Source: Sorghum bicolor
Taxonomy: Eukaryota; Streptophyta; Magnoliopsida; Poales; Poaceae
Length of the DNA stretch: 64,000 nucleotides
Assembly (NCBI RefSeq): GCF_000003195.3
Contig: NC_012877.2
Location: 11,139,106-11,203,105 of the forward strand
Direction: 5' to 3'
The stretch's first letter is position 1, and each line of letters begins with the position of its first letter. The notes under the pieces were generated by a model. That model saw only the letters and a program-made list of their open reading frames with translations. It did no database searches and was not told where the DNA came from. The position numbers were made by a program, and so were the translations under genes. Shown piece by piece: positions 11,377 through 20,890 of the stretch.

Positions 11377-12333
11377 TGTAGTGATGGTAATGGATGTCTA
11401 AAAGTCCAAATTATCCGAATCTGTATCCGTTGTATTTGTTTCTAATGTGGATACTAAGTGAATTTATCGAATACATTTTTTAGTATTTTTCTCTATCCGA
11501 TTCTAGATCTATACTGGACAAAAATATAGAATATTTGACATCGAAGAAGAAGGTATAATGAATGTATTGAAAAGTTTTCTTTCCATGATTAGTGACTAAT
11601 TATTTAATTGTAATACTAGTAGTGATGTCTTGAAAGTATTTAGTAGTATATCTATAATTAACATTTAATATTAATTTAATATTATTAATGATACATAAAT
11701 CATAAGTAATTCTAGTATAATTTTGTTTAAATCTAATATATTTATTCATTTTAATACTTTAATTTATTCTTTGTTGACATAAATTTTTTTCTAGAATTTA
11801 TAATTTCATGATAAATATTATATAAATAATGATTTATTCATTCATATATTCAAGTATTAAATGTTGATTGATAACTATATTATTTTTTATGAGATATTCT
11901 TATCTATGTTATATACCTACATACTTGTGTAATAATTTTGTAATCACAAAAAAAATTAATAGAGCAAAATGGCTACTTGTCGACTACCATTATTATTTAA
12001 ATCTCTTCACTAAACCTATCATTTTATTAAATAATTATCATTTATAATTTAGTTCACTTTGATATTGGACATTATTAGAAGTGTACTTTAATTTTGTTTC
12101 ACTTTGATTATCGACAAATTCAGGAGTAAAATTCTATTCATCTATGTAATTTAACAATATACACTTTAAGTGGAATTGTTGAGTAGATATCCGAATAGAA
12201 ATCTGAATCCGAGACATTCTTTTTGTATTCCTATTTAATAAGATCCATATATGTATTTGGATCCGAATAAAAGTGTAGTAAAATGTGTGATCTAGGTCCG
12301 ATTTTATGCGAATCCGATCCATTTCTATCCCTA
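11377..12333. mobile_element. Non-autonomous hAT-like element
   Basis: Left end TAGTGATGGTAATGGAT and the reverse complement of the right end, TAGGGATAGAAATGGAT, are similar to each other and to Ac-type ends (TAGGGATGAAA). Subterminal zones are full of short (G)GATCCGA/ATCCGAAT motifs. Flanking 8-mers TTTGGTTT and TATGGTTT match at 7 of 8. No transposase is encoded in about 957 bp. Confidence 0.5.
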
Positions 12334-12737
12334 TATGGTTTCAGTGCTTGCATGACGTGAGTTCTCAGGTTTATCCGAGACGTGAGTCCAATTTGCGTCC
12401 AGTTTTAGTTTGCATGTGTACATGAGTCTGGGTTTGCGTTTGGACATTTTTTTCGCGCGTTCAGCGTCCGCTTCCATCGTCCCACTTTTACTTTGCGGTT
12501 ACCTAAATCTGATTCTAAACTCGGTCTGATGAGATTCCCAATATAAAATGGAAAGACTTGGCGTCGTGGTGAGTCAAATAGACCTGTGCTATCAACATTG
12601 ACCAAGACCTGGCGTCAACTATACTGACCTAGCTGCACACCAAATCAAATCAGAATCCATCCGATAATGTGAATTGACGTGACAATCTTCCTTCTTTAAA
12701 TTTTGAACCCGTTTGGCAACTAAAAGCTAAAAACTTA
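11682..12737 (+). repeat. Direct duplication, copy A (pairs with 20890-22170)
   Basis: From ATGATACATAAAT through AACTAAAAGCTA this copy aligns with 20890-22170 in the same orientation, by eye roughly 85-90% identical. It contains the right two-thirds of the hAT-like element plus about 400 bp of flanking DNA, so the duplication is not simply two transposon insertions. Copy A lacks the MITE that splits copy B at 21831. Confidence 0.75.
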
Positions 12738-12973
12738 CTCCCCCGTCCAAAAAAAAAGTATCGTTTTAGGTTTTCGTACCACAAGTTTAACTCAATTCGT
12801 AGAAAATACGTACAATATTTATATCTTTAAATAAATTTGTTAAAAATTAGATTTAAAGATCTTTTCGATGATATTAATTATATATTATAAATATAAATAT
12901 TTTTTAGTATATATTTATTTAAAGTTATTTCTCGAGAAGCACAAACGACACCTATTTTGGGACGGCGAGGGAG
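12738..12973. mobile_element. Stowaway-type MITE
   Basis: Ends CTCCCCCGTCC (12738) and GGACGGCGAGGGAG (to 12973) are inverted repeats of the grass Stowaway consensus CTCCCTCCGTCC, flanked by the dinucleotide TA on both sides (12736-12737, 12974-12975), as expected for Tc1/Mariner-derived MITEs. The interior contains the usual GTACGTATTTTCTACG-like block. It is absent at the equivalent place of duplication copy B. Confidence 0.8.
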
Positions 12974-12975
12974 TA

Positions 12976-13401
12976 CAAATTTGTTTCAAAATGAAATAGT
13001 AAAAAGCTAACAACCAGAACAGTAGCCAAAATCTCAAAATTAAGTTGCAGTTTAAACATACAAGGACCTTAGAGTGTGGGCTCCCAAATAAACCATTATG
13101 TGTTTTGTATTGGCTTTCATTGCATGATATGGGATGCTGCTGTGCACATGGCTAGATTGATCAGTTTCATCAAACGATTATTAGTTTTTTCCAGGTCGAA
13201 GCTGATGCATGAAGGACAGGAATTATCAAACCATACCTGCTTCTGCCACAGATTTACAAGAGCAATTTGATTCAACTCCAACCTTTTTTGGGATGAGAAT
13301 CTTGCACGCTGGTCCTTGGATTTTTTTTTCCTGACTCCTCTCGGAGTATATATTCAGGCAATTAGCAGAGCGTGTGCAAGTGTACGCGTCCGCCGGCCTT
13401 C
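12976..13401. other. Upstream region of the peptide gene
   Basis: No element ends or coding frames are supported. It runs up to the TATA box at 13402. Confidence 0.35.
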
Positions 13402-13409
13402 TATATATA
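13402..13409 (+). promoter_or_regulatory. TATA box of the small secreted peptide gene
   Basis: TATATATA lies 94-101 bp before the ATG at 13503. A start about 30 bp downstream would leave a C/A-rich leader of roughly 70 nt, typical of plant messages. Confidence 0.5.
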
Positions 13410-13502
13410 TGCCACACCAGCTAGCAAAACTGCACCCAGCCAAGATTAGCAACTTGCCCCACAGTTTCTGACGGCAGCGAGTGCAGCATCGCGGCGTAGA
13501 GG

Positions 13503-13658
13503 ATGGCTAGCTGGTCACTGGCGTTCCTTTTCCTCCTCACACTGATGCTGATCTTATTAGCGACACCTCTACAAGAGGCATCTACCTTGGCCTTCGCGAG
13601 GTCAGGCTTATGCTCCGACGACAACCCAGGATTTATTTGCCCCCCTCCTCTCCATTGA
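13503..13658 (+). CDS. Small secreted peptide, 51 residues, two cysteines
   Basis: The frame starts at ATG 13503 in a good plant context (GTAGAGGATGGC) and ends at TGA 13656-13658. Residues 1 to about 29 form a classic signal peptide: MASWSLAFLF followed by a Leu-rich core and a small-residue exit (ATPLQEAS). The remaining tail is RSGLCSDDNPGFICPPPLH, with Cys37 and Cys46 spaced C-x8-C and a Pro-rich end. A TATA box 94 bp upstream and a leader without other ATGs support a real transcription unit. The protein would be exported and could form one disulphide loop. The family was not recognised; a short defence- or signalling-peptide precursor is an inference only. It lies between a Stowaway MITE and an old Copia fragment, in sequence that is not itself an obvious transposon. 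A chance frame cannot be excluded. Confidence 0.6.
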   Translation: MASWSLAFLFLLTLMLILLATPLQEASTLAFARSGLCSDDNPGFICPPPLH

Positions 13659-13919
13659 AACTACAAGAGAGGCAAAATAATGACCTTGGATGGCGGTTTA
13701 CCTTTAGACTTGGGTTTTAAATTTTATTTTGTTTTCTCGGTTGTGTGAGACTATTTTGAGTGGTCAACTTTGTAATAATTGGGGTCGATTCCTCTTTTGA
13801 GAGAATGAAGCCGCATGTTTTCCCGTTATCTAAAAATACAAGAGGCAGTGACCACAAGCGTGCCGTCTATGGGCTGGGGTATCATCCATCCCATTCTTGT
13901 CATTTTCTTCCTCTCCAGT

Positions 13920-13950
13920 CTTCTTCTTCTTCTTCTTCTTCTTCTTCTTC
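13920..13950 (+). repeat. (CTT)n microsatellite
   Basis: A pure run of about ten TTC/CTT units, 260 bp after the peptide gene stop. Confidence 0.9.
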
Positions 13951-13989
13951 TATGCATGATATTATTATCTATATATGTATCAAGGGAAT

Positions 13990-14190
13990 GTGGAAGATGA
14001 TAAAGATAAAGTGCTCCCTCCATGTAATATGCAAGCTAGTGGTTCTCATGATCAAATTTAAGTTCAAGTCTACAAGATCATCAACAAGTGGCTTGTTAAT
14101 CTCAAGCAAATTCATCAATTTACTAACCAAGTGCAAGTGATCAACCTCAAGTTCTCCAACCGGTTTCTATTGTGAGAGATCATCCCCTAG
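13990..14190 (+). pseudogene. Diverged Copia pol linker fragment
   Basis: The stretch aligns with 28030-28220 of Copia internal A: GATAAAGATAAAGTGCT, then AAGCTAGTGGTTCTCATGATC, then repeated CAAG/ATCAA words and a terminal AGAGATCATCC. This is the linker between integrase and reverse transcriptase. No ends or LTR accompany it and the frame is degraded, so it is an old deletion relic. Confidence 0.55.
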
Positions 14191-14295
14191 ATAAAAAATG
14201 GTACTCGTATTAGACCAGAGAAAAAGGTTTGATACAATTTTGACTAATTGTTGATCTAAATCTATAATGTTTGACTTGTCCTTTAGTCAAATATG

Positions 14296-14369
14296 CACTA
14301 GTACACAAGTGCTCAAAGCCGGCGGTGGCAAAACCTTTGCACAGACGGTTTTAGTTATCATGCGCCTGT
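14296..14369. mobile_element. Left fragment of a CACTA element split by the CRM element
   Basis: It starts CACTAGTACACAAGTGC, a CACTA-type end, and continues at 20579 after removal of the Gypsy insertion and one copy of its CCTGT duplication. ACCGCC/CAGGCGG motifs typical of its subterminal zone begin here (GCGCCTGT) and are dense at 20610-20830. Confidence 0.55.
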
Positions 14370-15449
14370 TGATGAGGACATCAACACCATCGATATATCC
14401 GCACCTACACCAGTTGGTCCTCTTACTCATGCTCGTGCCCGTCAACTCAACCTTCAAGTAAGTTCAGTTTTAAACTCTTGTCAATCATATTTAGACAATG
14501 GAGACACGTGCACTTTCGTGTTGCTCAGGAATAATGGACAAGATCAGCAAGGGAAGGTTCAACTGCATTCGGAATTTGAGGCAACACCAACTTCAAGGGC
14601 TGATTGCATATGGGAAGAGTGATAACTTAACAAAGGTGATTGGAGATCAGGTCCAAGCCTCCACAACATCCTCTATCAAGTTACCACGTCGCTTCTAAAG
14701 CAAGGAAACAAAGAGTCCAAACCCAACACGTTTTGGCAGTTGGATTCGGACTGAAAAATAACTCTAACTTGTATGGATCACCACGGCGTCATATGGACTC
14801 CAACTGGGACGTTCCTATACTTGTTGGAAAGCTCATGAAGTCTACTTTCCAATGGGTCCAACCACATATCTATGCAGCTTATGAGTCGGGCGCAGTCCTT
14901 GTTTTTGTGCCGACACCTTTTTCTGTTTTGGTGCTGCGTCATCCTATTTTGGACCAATGGCCCATGTATCAAGTTGAGTCCATTAGGGACGCGTCCTAGG
15001 GTTGGAGGATGACTCTAGCACCCCTTTGGTCGTCCTCCCCTCTATTTATTTACATCTAGAGCCGCCATGAACAACTGGGTTTTGATTAGATAAAGTTTAG
15101 CCTTCGCTACTTGCTTGTAAACGCGCGTGCTGATCCAGCCGCCCGTCTTCTTGTTTTCGAAACCCCACTTCATTAGAGATTGAGTTTGAAACCTTCATTT
15201 ACATCTAGTAATTTAGTACTTGTTCTACTTGTTCTTCCTGGTTCTTCGATTGCTTGCAGGACGAGTGCCCTAGTGGCCGGGTGTTGCGCTCCACAAGATC
15301 GTGACAGCCATTGGAGGCGGTGTATCGGTTGCTAAGGCGCGGCCTTAGAAGGCTGTAGTCGGGCCGTGAACGTCATCTCCATTCACTAATCGAGTTATCC
15401 AGCACCTCTCATCGAAAGATCAGGCGAAAACCCTAGTGGGTTCACATCA
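14370..15449 (+). repeat. 5' LTR of the CRM-type element
   Basis: TG...CA ends, 1080 bp, pairs with 19500-20578. Substitutions and one single-T length difference near 14930 distinguish the two copies. Confidence 0.92.
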
Positions 15450-15451
15450 GT

Positions 15452-15464
15452 TGGTAATCAGAGC
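15452..15464 (+). promoter_or_regulatory. Primer binding site with a 1-nt insertion
   Basis: TGGTAATCAGAGC begins two bases after the LTR. The usual initiator-tRNA-Met complement is TGGTATCAGAGC, so this copy has one extra A, which should weaken priming. Confidence 0.75.
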
Positions 15465-16428
15465 AAGGTTTATCGGTGAGAGATTTCCAATTCTTCGTGT
15501 TTGTTTTTCCTATAGTCCAAAAAAAAGCCAAAAAATATAGCAGATTTGTTTTCCATAATCCTATAAATCCTTTGTGTCGTGGCTAGTACTACTTAGTTAG
15601 GGCTGGTTGAATGAGTGTTTGCTTCGGTCGTGTCCAATGCTGGTTTTAGTTTAGTCCTTTAGAGTTTTGAGTTCTTGTCACCATCTAGTCACAACTGCGT
15701 CCAATCTATTGTGGGTTGGAATTTGAGTAGATCTTAATAATAGGTGCAGCCACTTGTTGGTCTATTCTGCGTTTCCATCAACGTGATCCAAAAGGAAAGA
15801 TAGCACTTCATACTTGTGCTAGATATATTGAATTTTGAGGTTCAGCCTTACTCTAGTGAGAGGGTGAGAGTGGTGAAGTGATATTTTGTACTATTTTATT
15901 TATAAAATCAGGTTTTGAGGTTCCCCAAAAAAAAAGAAAAGAGAAAGAAAAAAAATTAAAAAAAAGAAAGAAAGAAAGAAAAAAATCAAAAAAAGGGGAT
16001 TGTTGTTCCTTTTTGTTTCCAGTAGGGCTGCTCATTTTATTTCTAGTGGTGCGCTATGTTTTCCCTTTGTGTCCAGGCTCGCGTCTCTAGCACGGTCTAG
16101 GCTAGGACCAGCACAGTACCACCGTTGAGCGTTTATTCAACTTGCTTTTTATAACTAACGTGGTGCTAGTTCGATCCTTATTTCAACTCACCTATAGCTC
16201 CACATATTCTACAGCTTGATAGGTTTTGTTGCTGCGGCACCGATACACTTCGTCCATTGCTGTGGATTTGTTGGTAGCCGATCCCTCCTGTTGAGCAAGG
16301 TAAGAATTGGTAAGAACTTGTTAGACAGGTTGACAGAGAGCGTCTTACAGTAGCCACATCCTAATAGCTGTAGGGTTTTTATTTCTTCACCTATTTTTCT
16401 TGTTTCCACTGTGTGTTTTTTTTAAACC
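15465..16428 (+). other. CRM-type element leader
   Basis: Untranslated leader between the primer site and gag. It contains an A/G-only tract of about 70 bp at 15927-15998. No coding signal. Confidence 0.5.
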
Positions 16429-17376
16429 ATGTCAGAGACAGAGGATACCAACAAAATTCCACAGTCACCTCGCACTAAGGGCATCATACAACATTTTGAA
16501 AGGCAAGTGAAGCTACACACAGAGGGACTTGATGACGACTTGAAGGTGACGAATGACAAGCTTGGGCAGTTGGAGGACACGCAGATTGCCACAAACAACA
16601 AGATTACAAAGATGGAGGCATCTATTACTAGTATGGATAAAAGTCTTGCTGCTCTTCTCAAACGCTTTGATGACTTCCACACAATGGACAAAGAGAAGCA
16701 TAAGGAAGAAAACAAGGAGGAAGACCGAGTGGATGGCAATTATGATGATGATTACACTGCTGATACGAAACGAGATGATCAAGACACTCATCATCGACGT
16801 CGCCTACGTCACACCCGTAGAGGTATGGGTGGCCACCACCGACGCGAGGTACACAATAATAATGATGCTTTCAGTAAGATTAAATTTAAAATACCTCCTT
16901 TTGATGGTAAATATGACCCTGATGCATACATTACTTGGGAGATTGCTGTTGACCAAAAGTTTACATGTCATGAATTTCCTGAGGATACACGTGTTAGGGC
17001 TGCTACTAGTGAGTTCACCGATTTTGCTTCCGTTTGGTGGATAGAACATGGCAAGAAAAATCCTAATAACATACCTAGAACTTGGAATGCGTTGAAACAA
17101 GTCATGAGGGCTAGATTTGTTCCTTCTTACTATGCACGTGACATGATTAATAAGTTGCAGCAATTGAGACAAGGTGCTAAAAGTGTAGAAGAATATTATC
17201 AGGAATTACAAATGGATATGCTGCGATGTAATTTAGAGGAGGAAGAAGAACCTGCTATGGCTAGATTTTTGAGCGGGTTAAATCGTGAAATCCAGGACAT
17301 TCTTGCTTATAAAGATTATACTAACGTAACCTGTTTGTTTCATCTTGCTTGTAAAGCTGAAAGGGAAGTGCAGTGA
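16429..17376 (+). CDS. gag: CRM-type Gag
   Basis: 315-residue frame from ATG 16429 to TGA 17374-17376. Gag packages the element RNA in cytoplasmic virus-like particles. Visible: N-terminal acidic/coiled segment (residues 1-85), His/Arg-rich basic stretch (about 120-142), then the retrotransposon Gag core KFKIPPFDGKYDPDAYITWE (152-171), followed by SVWWIEHGKK and LRQGAKSVEEYYQEL. The stop lies immediately after AEREVQ. The next codons in the same frame are open and lead into the zinc knuckle of pol, so the TGA probably arose from CGA by a C-to-T change and separates what was one Gag-Pol frame. As it stands the product lacks the zinc knuckle. Confidence 0.85.
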   Translation: MSETEDTNKIPQSPRTKGIIQHFERQVKLHTEGLDDDLKVTNDKLGQLEDTQIATNNKITKMEASITSMDKSLAALLKRFDDFHTMDKEKHKEENKEEDRVDGNYDDDYTADTKRDDQDTHHRRRLRHTRRGMGGHHRREVHNNNDAFSKIKFKIPPFDGKYDPDAYITWEIAVDQKFTCHEFPEDTRVRAATSEFTDFASVWWIEHGKKNPNNIPRTWNALKQVMRARFVPSYYARDMINKLQQLRQGAKSVEEYYQELQMDMLRCNLEEEEEPAMARFLSGLNREIQDILAYKDYTNVTCLFHLACKAEREVQ

Positions 17377-19752
17377 CGACGTTCACATGATTCTTCCACA
17401 AATACTGCAACTAAATCAGCCCAGAGACCAATCGCTAGTGCCTCCTCGGTTAATTCCACAGGAAGAACAAGAGATGTTCAGTGTCATCGATGCAAGGGCT
17501 ATGGGCACGTACAGCGAGATTGTCCAAACAAACGTATTTTGGTGGTTAACGCTGATGGTGGGTATTCCTCTACTAGTGATTTTGATGACGATACACGTGC
17601 TTTGCTTGCTGCTGATGATACAGGTAGGGATGAAGCAATAGAAGAGCAGATAGGTGCAGAGAATGTAGAGCATTATGAGAGTCTTATTGTGCAGCGTGTG
17701 CTTAGTGCTCAAGCGGAGAAGGTAGAGCAGAATCAGCGGCATACATTGTTCCAAACAAAGTATGTTATTAAAGAGCGTTCTTGTCGTTTGATTATTGATG
17801 GAGGTAGCCGCAACAACTTGGCTAGCAGCAACATGGTGGAGAAGCTTGCACTTACCACCAAACCACATCCACATCCATATCACATTCGGTGGCTGAACAA
17901 CAGTGGTAAGGCCAAGGTAACAAAACTGGTGCGAATTAATTTTACTATTGGTTCATACCATGATGTTGTTGAATGTGATGTTGTACCTATGGAAGCTTGT
18001 AATATTCTGCTAGGTAGACCATGGCAATTTGATAAGGAATGTATACATCATGGTAGATCAAATCAGTATTCGTTTATGCACCATCATATGAAAATTGTTT
18101 TGCTACCTATGTCTCCCGAAGCTATCGTACGTGATGAAGTTGCTAAAATTACCAAGGCTAAAATTAAGAACAATGCAGATGCCAATGGAAATAACAAAGA
18201 TGAGATAAGATTAAATGGACATTGCATGCTTGCTACTAAATTTGATGTTAATGAACTAATTGTTTCCACATCTACTGCTTATGCTTTGGTATGTAAGGGT
18301 GTTTTGATTTCAATTGAAGATATGCTGCATTCTTTGCCCCCTGCTGTTCATAACATTTTGCAGGAGTATGCTGATGTTTTTCCAAGTGAGATACCGGCAG
18401 GGCTGCCACCTATACGTGGGATTGAGCACCAAATTAATCTTATTCCTGGTGCATCTTTGCCAAACCGCGCGCCATACAGGACAAATCTAGAGGAAACAAA
18501 AGAGATCCAGTGGCAAGTGCAAGAACTCCTCGACAAAGGTTATGGAATTGAGGTTGATCAAGCCAAGGTAGAAGCTATACAGGGATGGCCTGTACCAAAG
18601 ACAATCACCCAGGTGCGGAGTTTCTTAGGACTTGCTGGGTTTTATCGCCGTTTTGTGAAGGATTTCAGCACCATTGCTGCACCATTGAATGAGCTTACAA
18701 AGAAGGGAGTGCCTTTTGTGTGGAGCAAAGTACAAGAGAATTCCTTCAACATGTTAAAAGATAAGTTAACACATGCACCTCTCCTACAGCTTCCTGATTT
18801 TAATACGACTTTTGAGCTTGAGTGTGATGCTAGTGGGATTGGTTTGGGAGGTGTTTTGCTACAAGAGGGTAAACCTGTTGCATATTTTAGTGAGAAATTG
18901 AGTGGGCCTGTTCTGAACTATTCAACTTATGATAAAGAATTGTATGCTCTTGTCCGAACTTTAGAAACATGGTAACATTATTTGTGGCCTAAAGAGTTTG
19001 TTATTCATTCTGATCATGAATCTTTAAAACATATTCGTAGTCAAGGAAAACTAAATCGCAGACATGCTAAGTGGGTAGAATTTATTGAATCCTTTCCTTA
19101 TGTTATTAAGCACAAGAAAGGGAAGGATAATATCATTGCTGATGCTTTGTCAAGGAGATATACTTTGCTAAATCAACTTGATTATAAGATTTTTGGATTA
19201 GAAACGATCAAAGACCAATATGTTCATGATGCTGATTTTAATGAAGTGTTGCTGCGTTGTAAAGATGGAAAAGGATGGATCAAATTCATCGTTAGTGATG
19301 GGTTTGTGTTTAGAGCTAACAAGCTATGCATTCCAGCTAGCTCTGTTCGTTTGTTGTTGTTACAGGAAGCTCATGGAGGAGGTTTGATGGGACATTTTGG
19401 AGCAAAGAAGACGGAGGACATACTTACTGATTTGAAACCATATTTGGGTGAGGAACATGAGCTTGAGTCGAGGACGACTCAAATCCAAGAAAGGGAGGAT
19501 GATGAGGACATCAACACCATCGATATATCCGCACCTACACCAGTTGGTCCTCTTACTCATGCTCGTGCCCGTCAACTCAACCTTCAAGTAAGTTCAGTTT
19601 TAAACTCTTGTCAATCATATTTAGACAATGGAGACACGTGCACTTTCGTGTTGCTCAGGAATAATGGACAAGATCAGCAAGGGAAGGTTCAACTGCATTC
19701 GGAATTTGAGGCAACACCAACTTCAAGGGCTGATTGTATATGGAAAGAGTGA
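17377..19752 (+). pseudogene. pol: CRM-type Pol, missing RT core and integrase core
   Basis: Same frame as gag. In order: zinc knuckle [14 protein letters not shown] (17482-17523); retropepsin with DGGS in the active-site position and ILLGRPW about 80 residues later; then the start of reverse transcriptase up to ELLDKGY (to about 18543), joined in frame directly to [16 protein letters not shown] (18544 on), so the catalytic palm with its [YF]xDD box is absent. The connection domain and RNase H ([24 protein letters not shown]) follow. A TAA at 18973-18975 interrupts RNase H. The H2C2 part of integrase starts ([13 protein letters not shown]) but jumps at about 19427-19431 to [17 protein letters not shown], losing the catalytic core. 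The frame then crosses the LTR boundary and ends at 19752. Not functional as polymerase or integrase. Confidence 0.85.
19487..19499 (+). promoter_or_regulatory. Polypurine tract of the CRM-type element
   Basis: AAGAAAGGGAGGA lies directly before the 3' LTR start TGATGAGG. It would prime plus-strand synthesis. Confidence 0.8.
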
Positions 19753-20578
19753 TAACTTAACAAAGGTGATTGGAGATCAGGTCCAAGCCTCCACAACATC
19801 CTCTATCAAGTTACCACGTCGCTTCTAAAGCAAGGAAACAAAGAGTCCAAACCCAACACGTTTTGGGAGTTGGATTCGGACTGGAAAATAACTCTAACTT
19901 GTATGGATCACCACGGCGTCATATGGACTCCAACTGGGACGTTCCTATACTTGTTGGAAAGCTCATGAAGTCTACTTTCCAATGGGTCCAACCACATATC
20001 TATGCAGCTTATGAGTCGGGCGCAGTCCTTGTTTTTGTGCCGACACCTTTTCTGTTTTGGTGCTGCGTCACCTTATTTTGGACCAATGGCCCATGTATCA
20101 AGTTGAGTCCATTAGGGACGCGTCCTAGGGTTGGAGGACGACTCTAGCACCCCTTTGGTCGTCCTCCCCTCTATTTATTTACATCTAGAGCCGCCATGAA
20201 CAACTGGGTTTTGATTAGATAAAGTTTAGCCTTCGCTACTTGCTTGTAAACGCGCGTGCTGATCCAGCCGCCCGTCTTCTTGTTTTCGAAACCCCACTTC
20301 ATTAGAGATTGAGTTTGAAACCTTCATTTACATCTAGTAATTTAGTACTTGTTCTACTTGTTCTTGCTGGTTATTCGATTGCTTGCAGGACGAGTGCCCT
20401 AGTGGCCGGGTGTTGTGCTCCACAAGATCGTGACAGCCATTGGAGGCGGTGTATCGGTTGCTAAGGCGCGGCCTTAGAAGGCTGTAGTCGGGCCGTGAAC
20501 GTCATCTCCATTCACTAATCGAGTTATCCAGCGCCTCTCATCGAAAGATCAGGCGAAAACCCTAGTGGGTTCACATCA
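19500..20578 (+). repeat. 3' LTR of the CRM-type element
   Basis: 1079 bp, TG...CA. Its first 250 bp are also coding for the C-terminus of Pol, a feature known from CRM elements. Confidence 0.92.
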
Positions 20579-20890
20579 CCTGTGTTATAACAATAGTATG
20601 ACAAGAGATAACAACCGCCTATGTTAATGGCATAACACAGGCGGTTAATGTAACAAAATCGCATATCTAAATCCTCCATTTACATAGGCGTTCAGTTAAG
20701 TGAACCGTATGGGCGGTTCACTTAACTGAACCGCCTGTGTAAATGGAGGATTTACACAAGCAGTTTTGTTAAGTAAACTGTCTGTGGTAATTCCTTTTCA
20801 CAGGCGGTTCCTTAAGCCAATCACCTGTGCTATTCTTTCTATAAATACCCCACAGGCCCTCTTCTTCCTCCTCGGGCAGAACTGTAGCTC
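20579..20890. mobile_element. Right part of the split CACTA element, truncated
   Basis: Continues the CACTA fragment of 14296-14369. It has many ACCGCCTGTG/CACAGGCGGT motifs in both orientations and a 40-bp hairpin (separate entry). No CACTA-type right end is found; the element stops where duplication copy B begins (about 20890). Confidence 0.5.
20669..20753. repeat. Long hairpin in the CACTA subterminal zone
   Basis: Arm 20669-20707 (AAATCCTCCATTTACATAGG...) pairs with 20714-20753 (...CCTGTGTAAATGGAGGATTT). About 38 of 40 positions pair, with one substitution and one single-base gap, around a 6-nt loop. Confidence 0.85.

Larger units (their letters stand above)
14370..20578 (+). mobile_element. 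Ty3/Gypsy CRM-type LTR retrotransposon, internally deleted
   Basis: Complete outer boundaries: two LTRs (1080 and 1079 bp) starting TGATGAGGACATC and ending TTCACATCA, flanked by the 5-bp duplication CCTGT (14365-14369 and 20579-20583). By-eye comparison of the LTRs finds about a dozen differences, roughly 1%, so the insertion is recent. CRM (centromeric chromovirus) assignment rests on three points: the LTR start, a pol frame that runs on into the 3' LTR, and the block [11 protein letters not shown] inside it, all remembered features of that clade. Two internal deletions have removed the reverse transcriptase core and the integrase core, leaving 6.2 kb. It inserted into a CACTA element. Confidence 0.9.
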
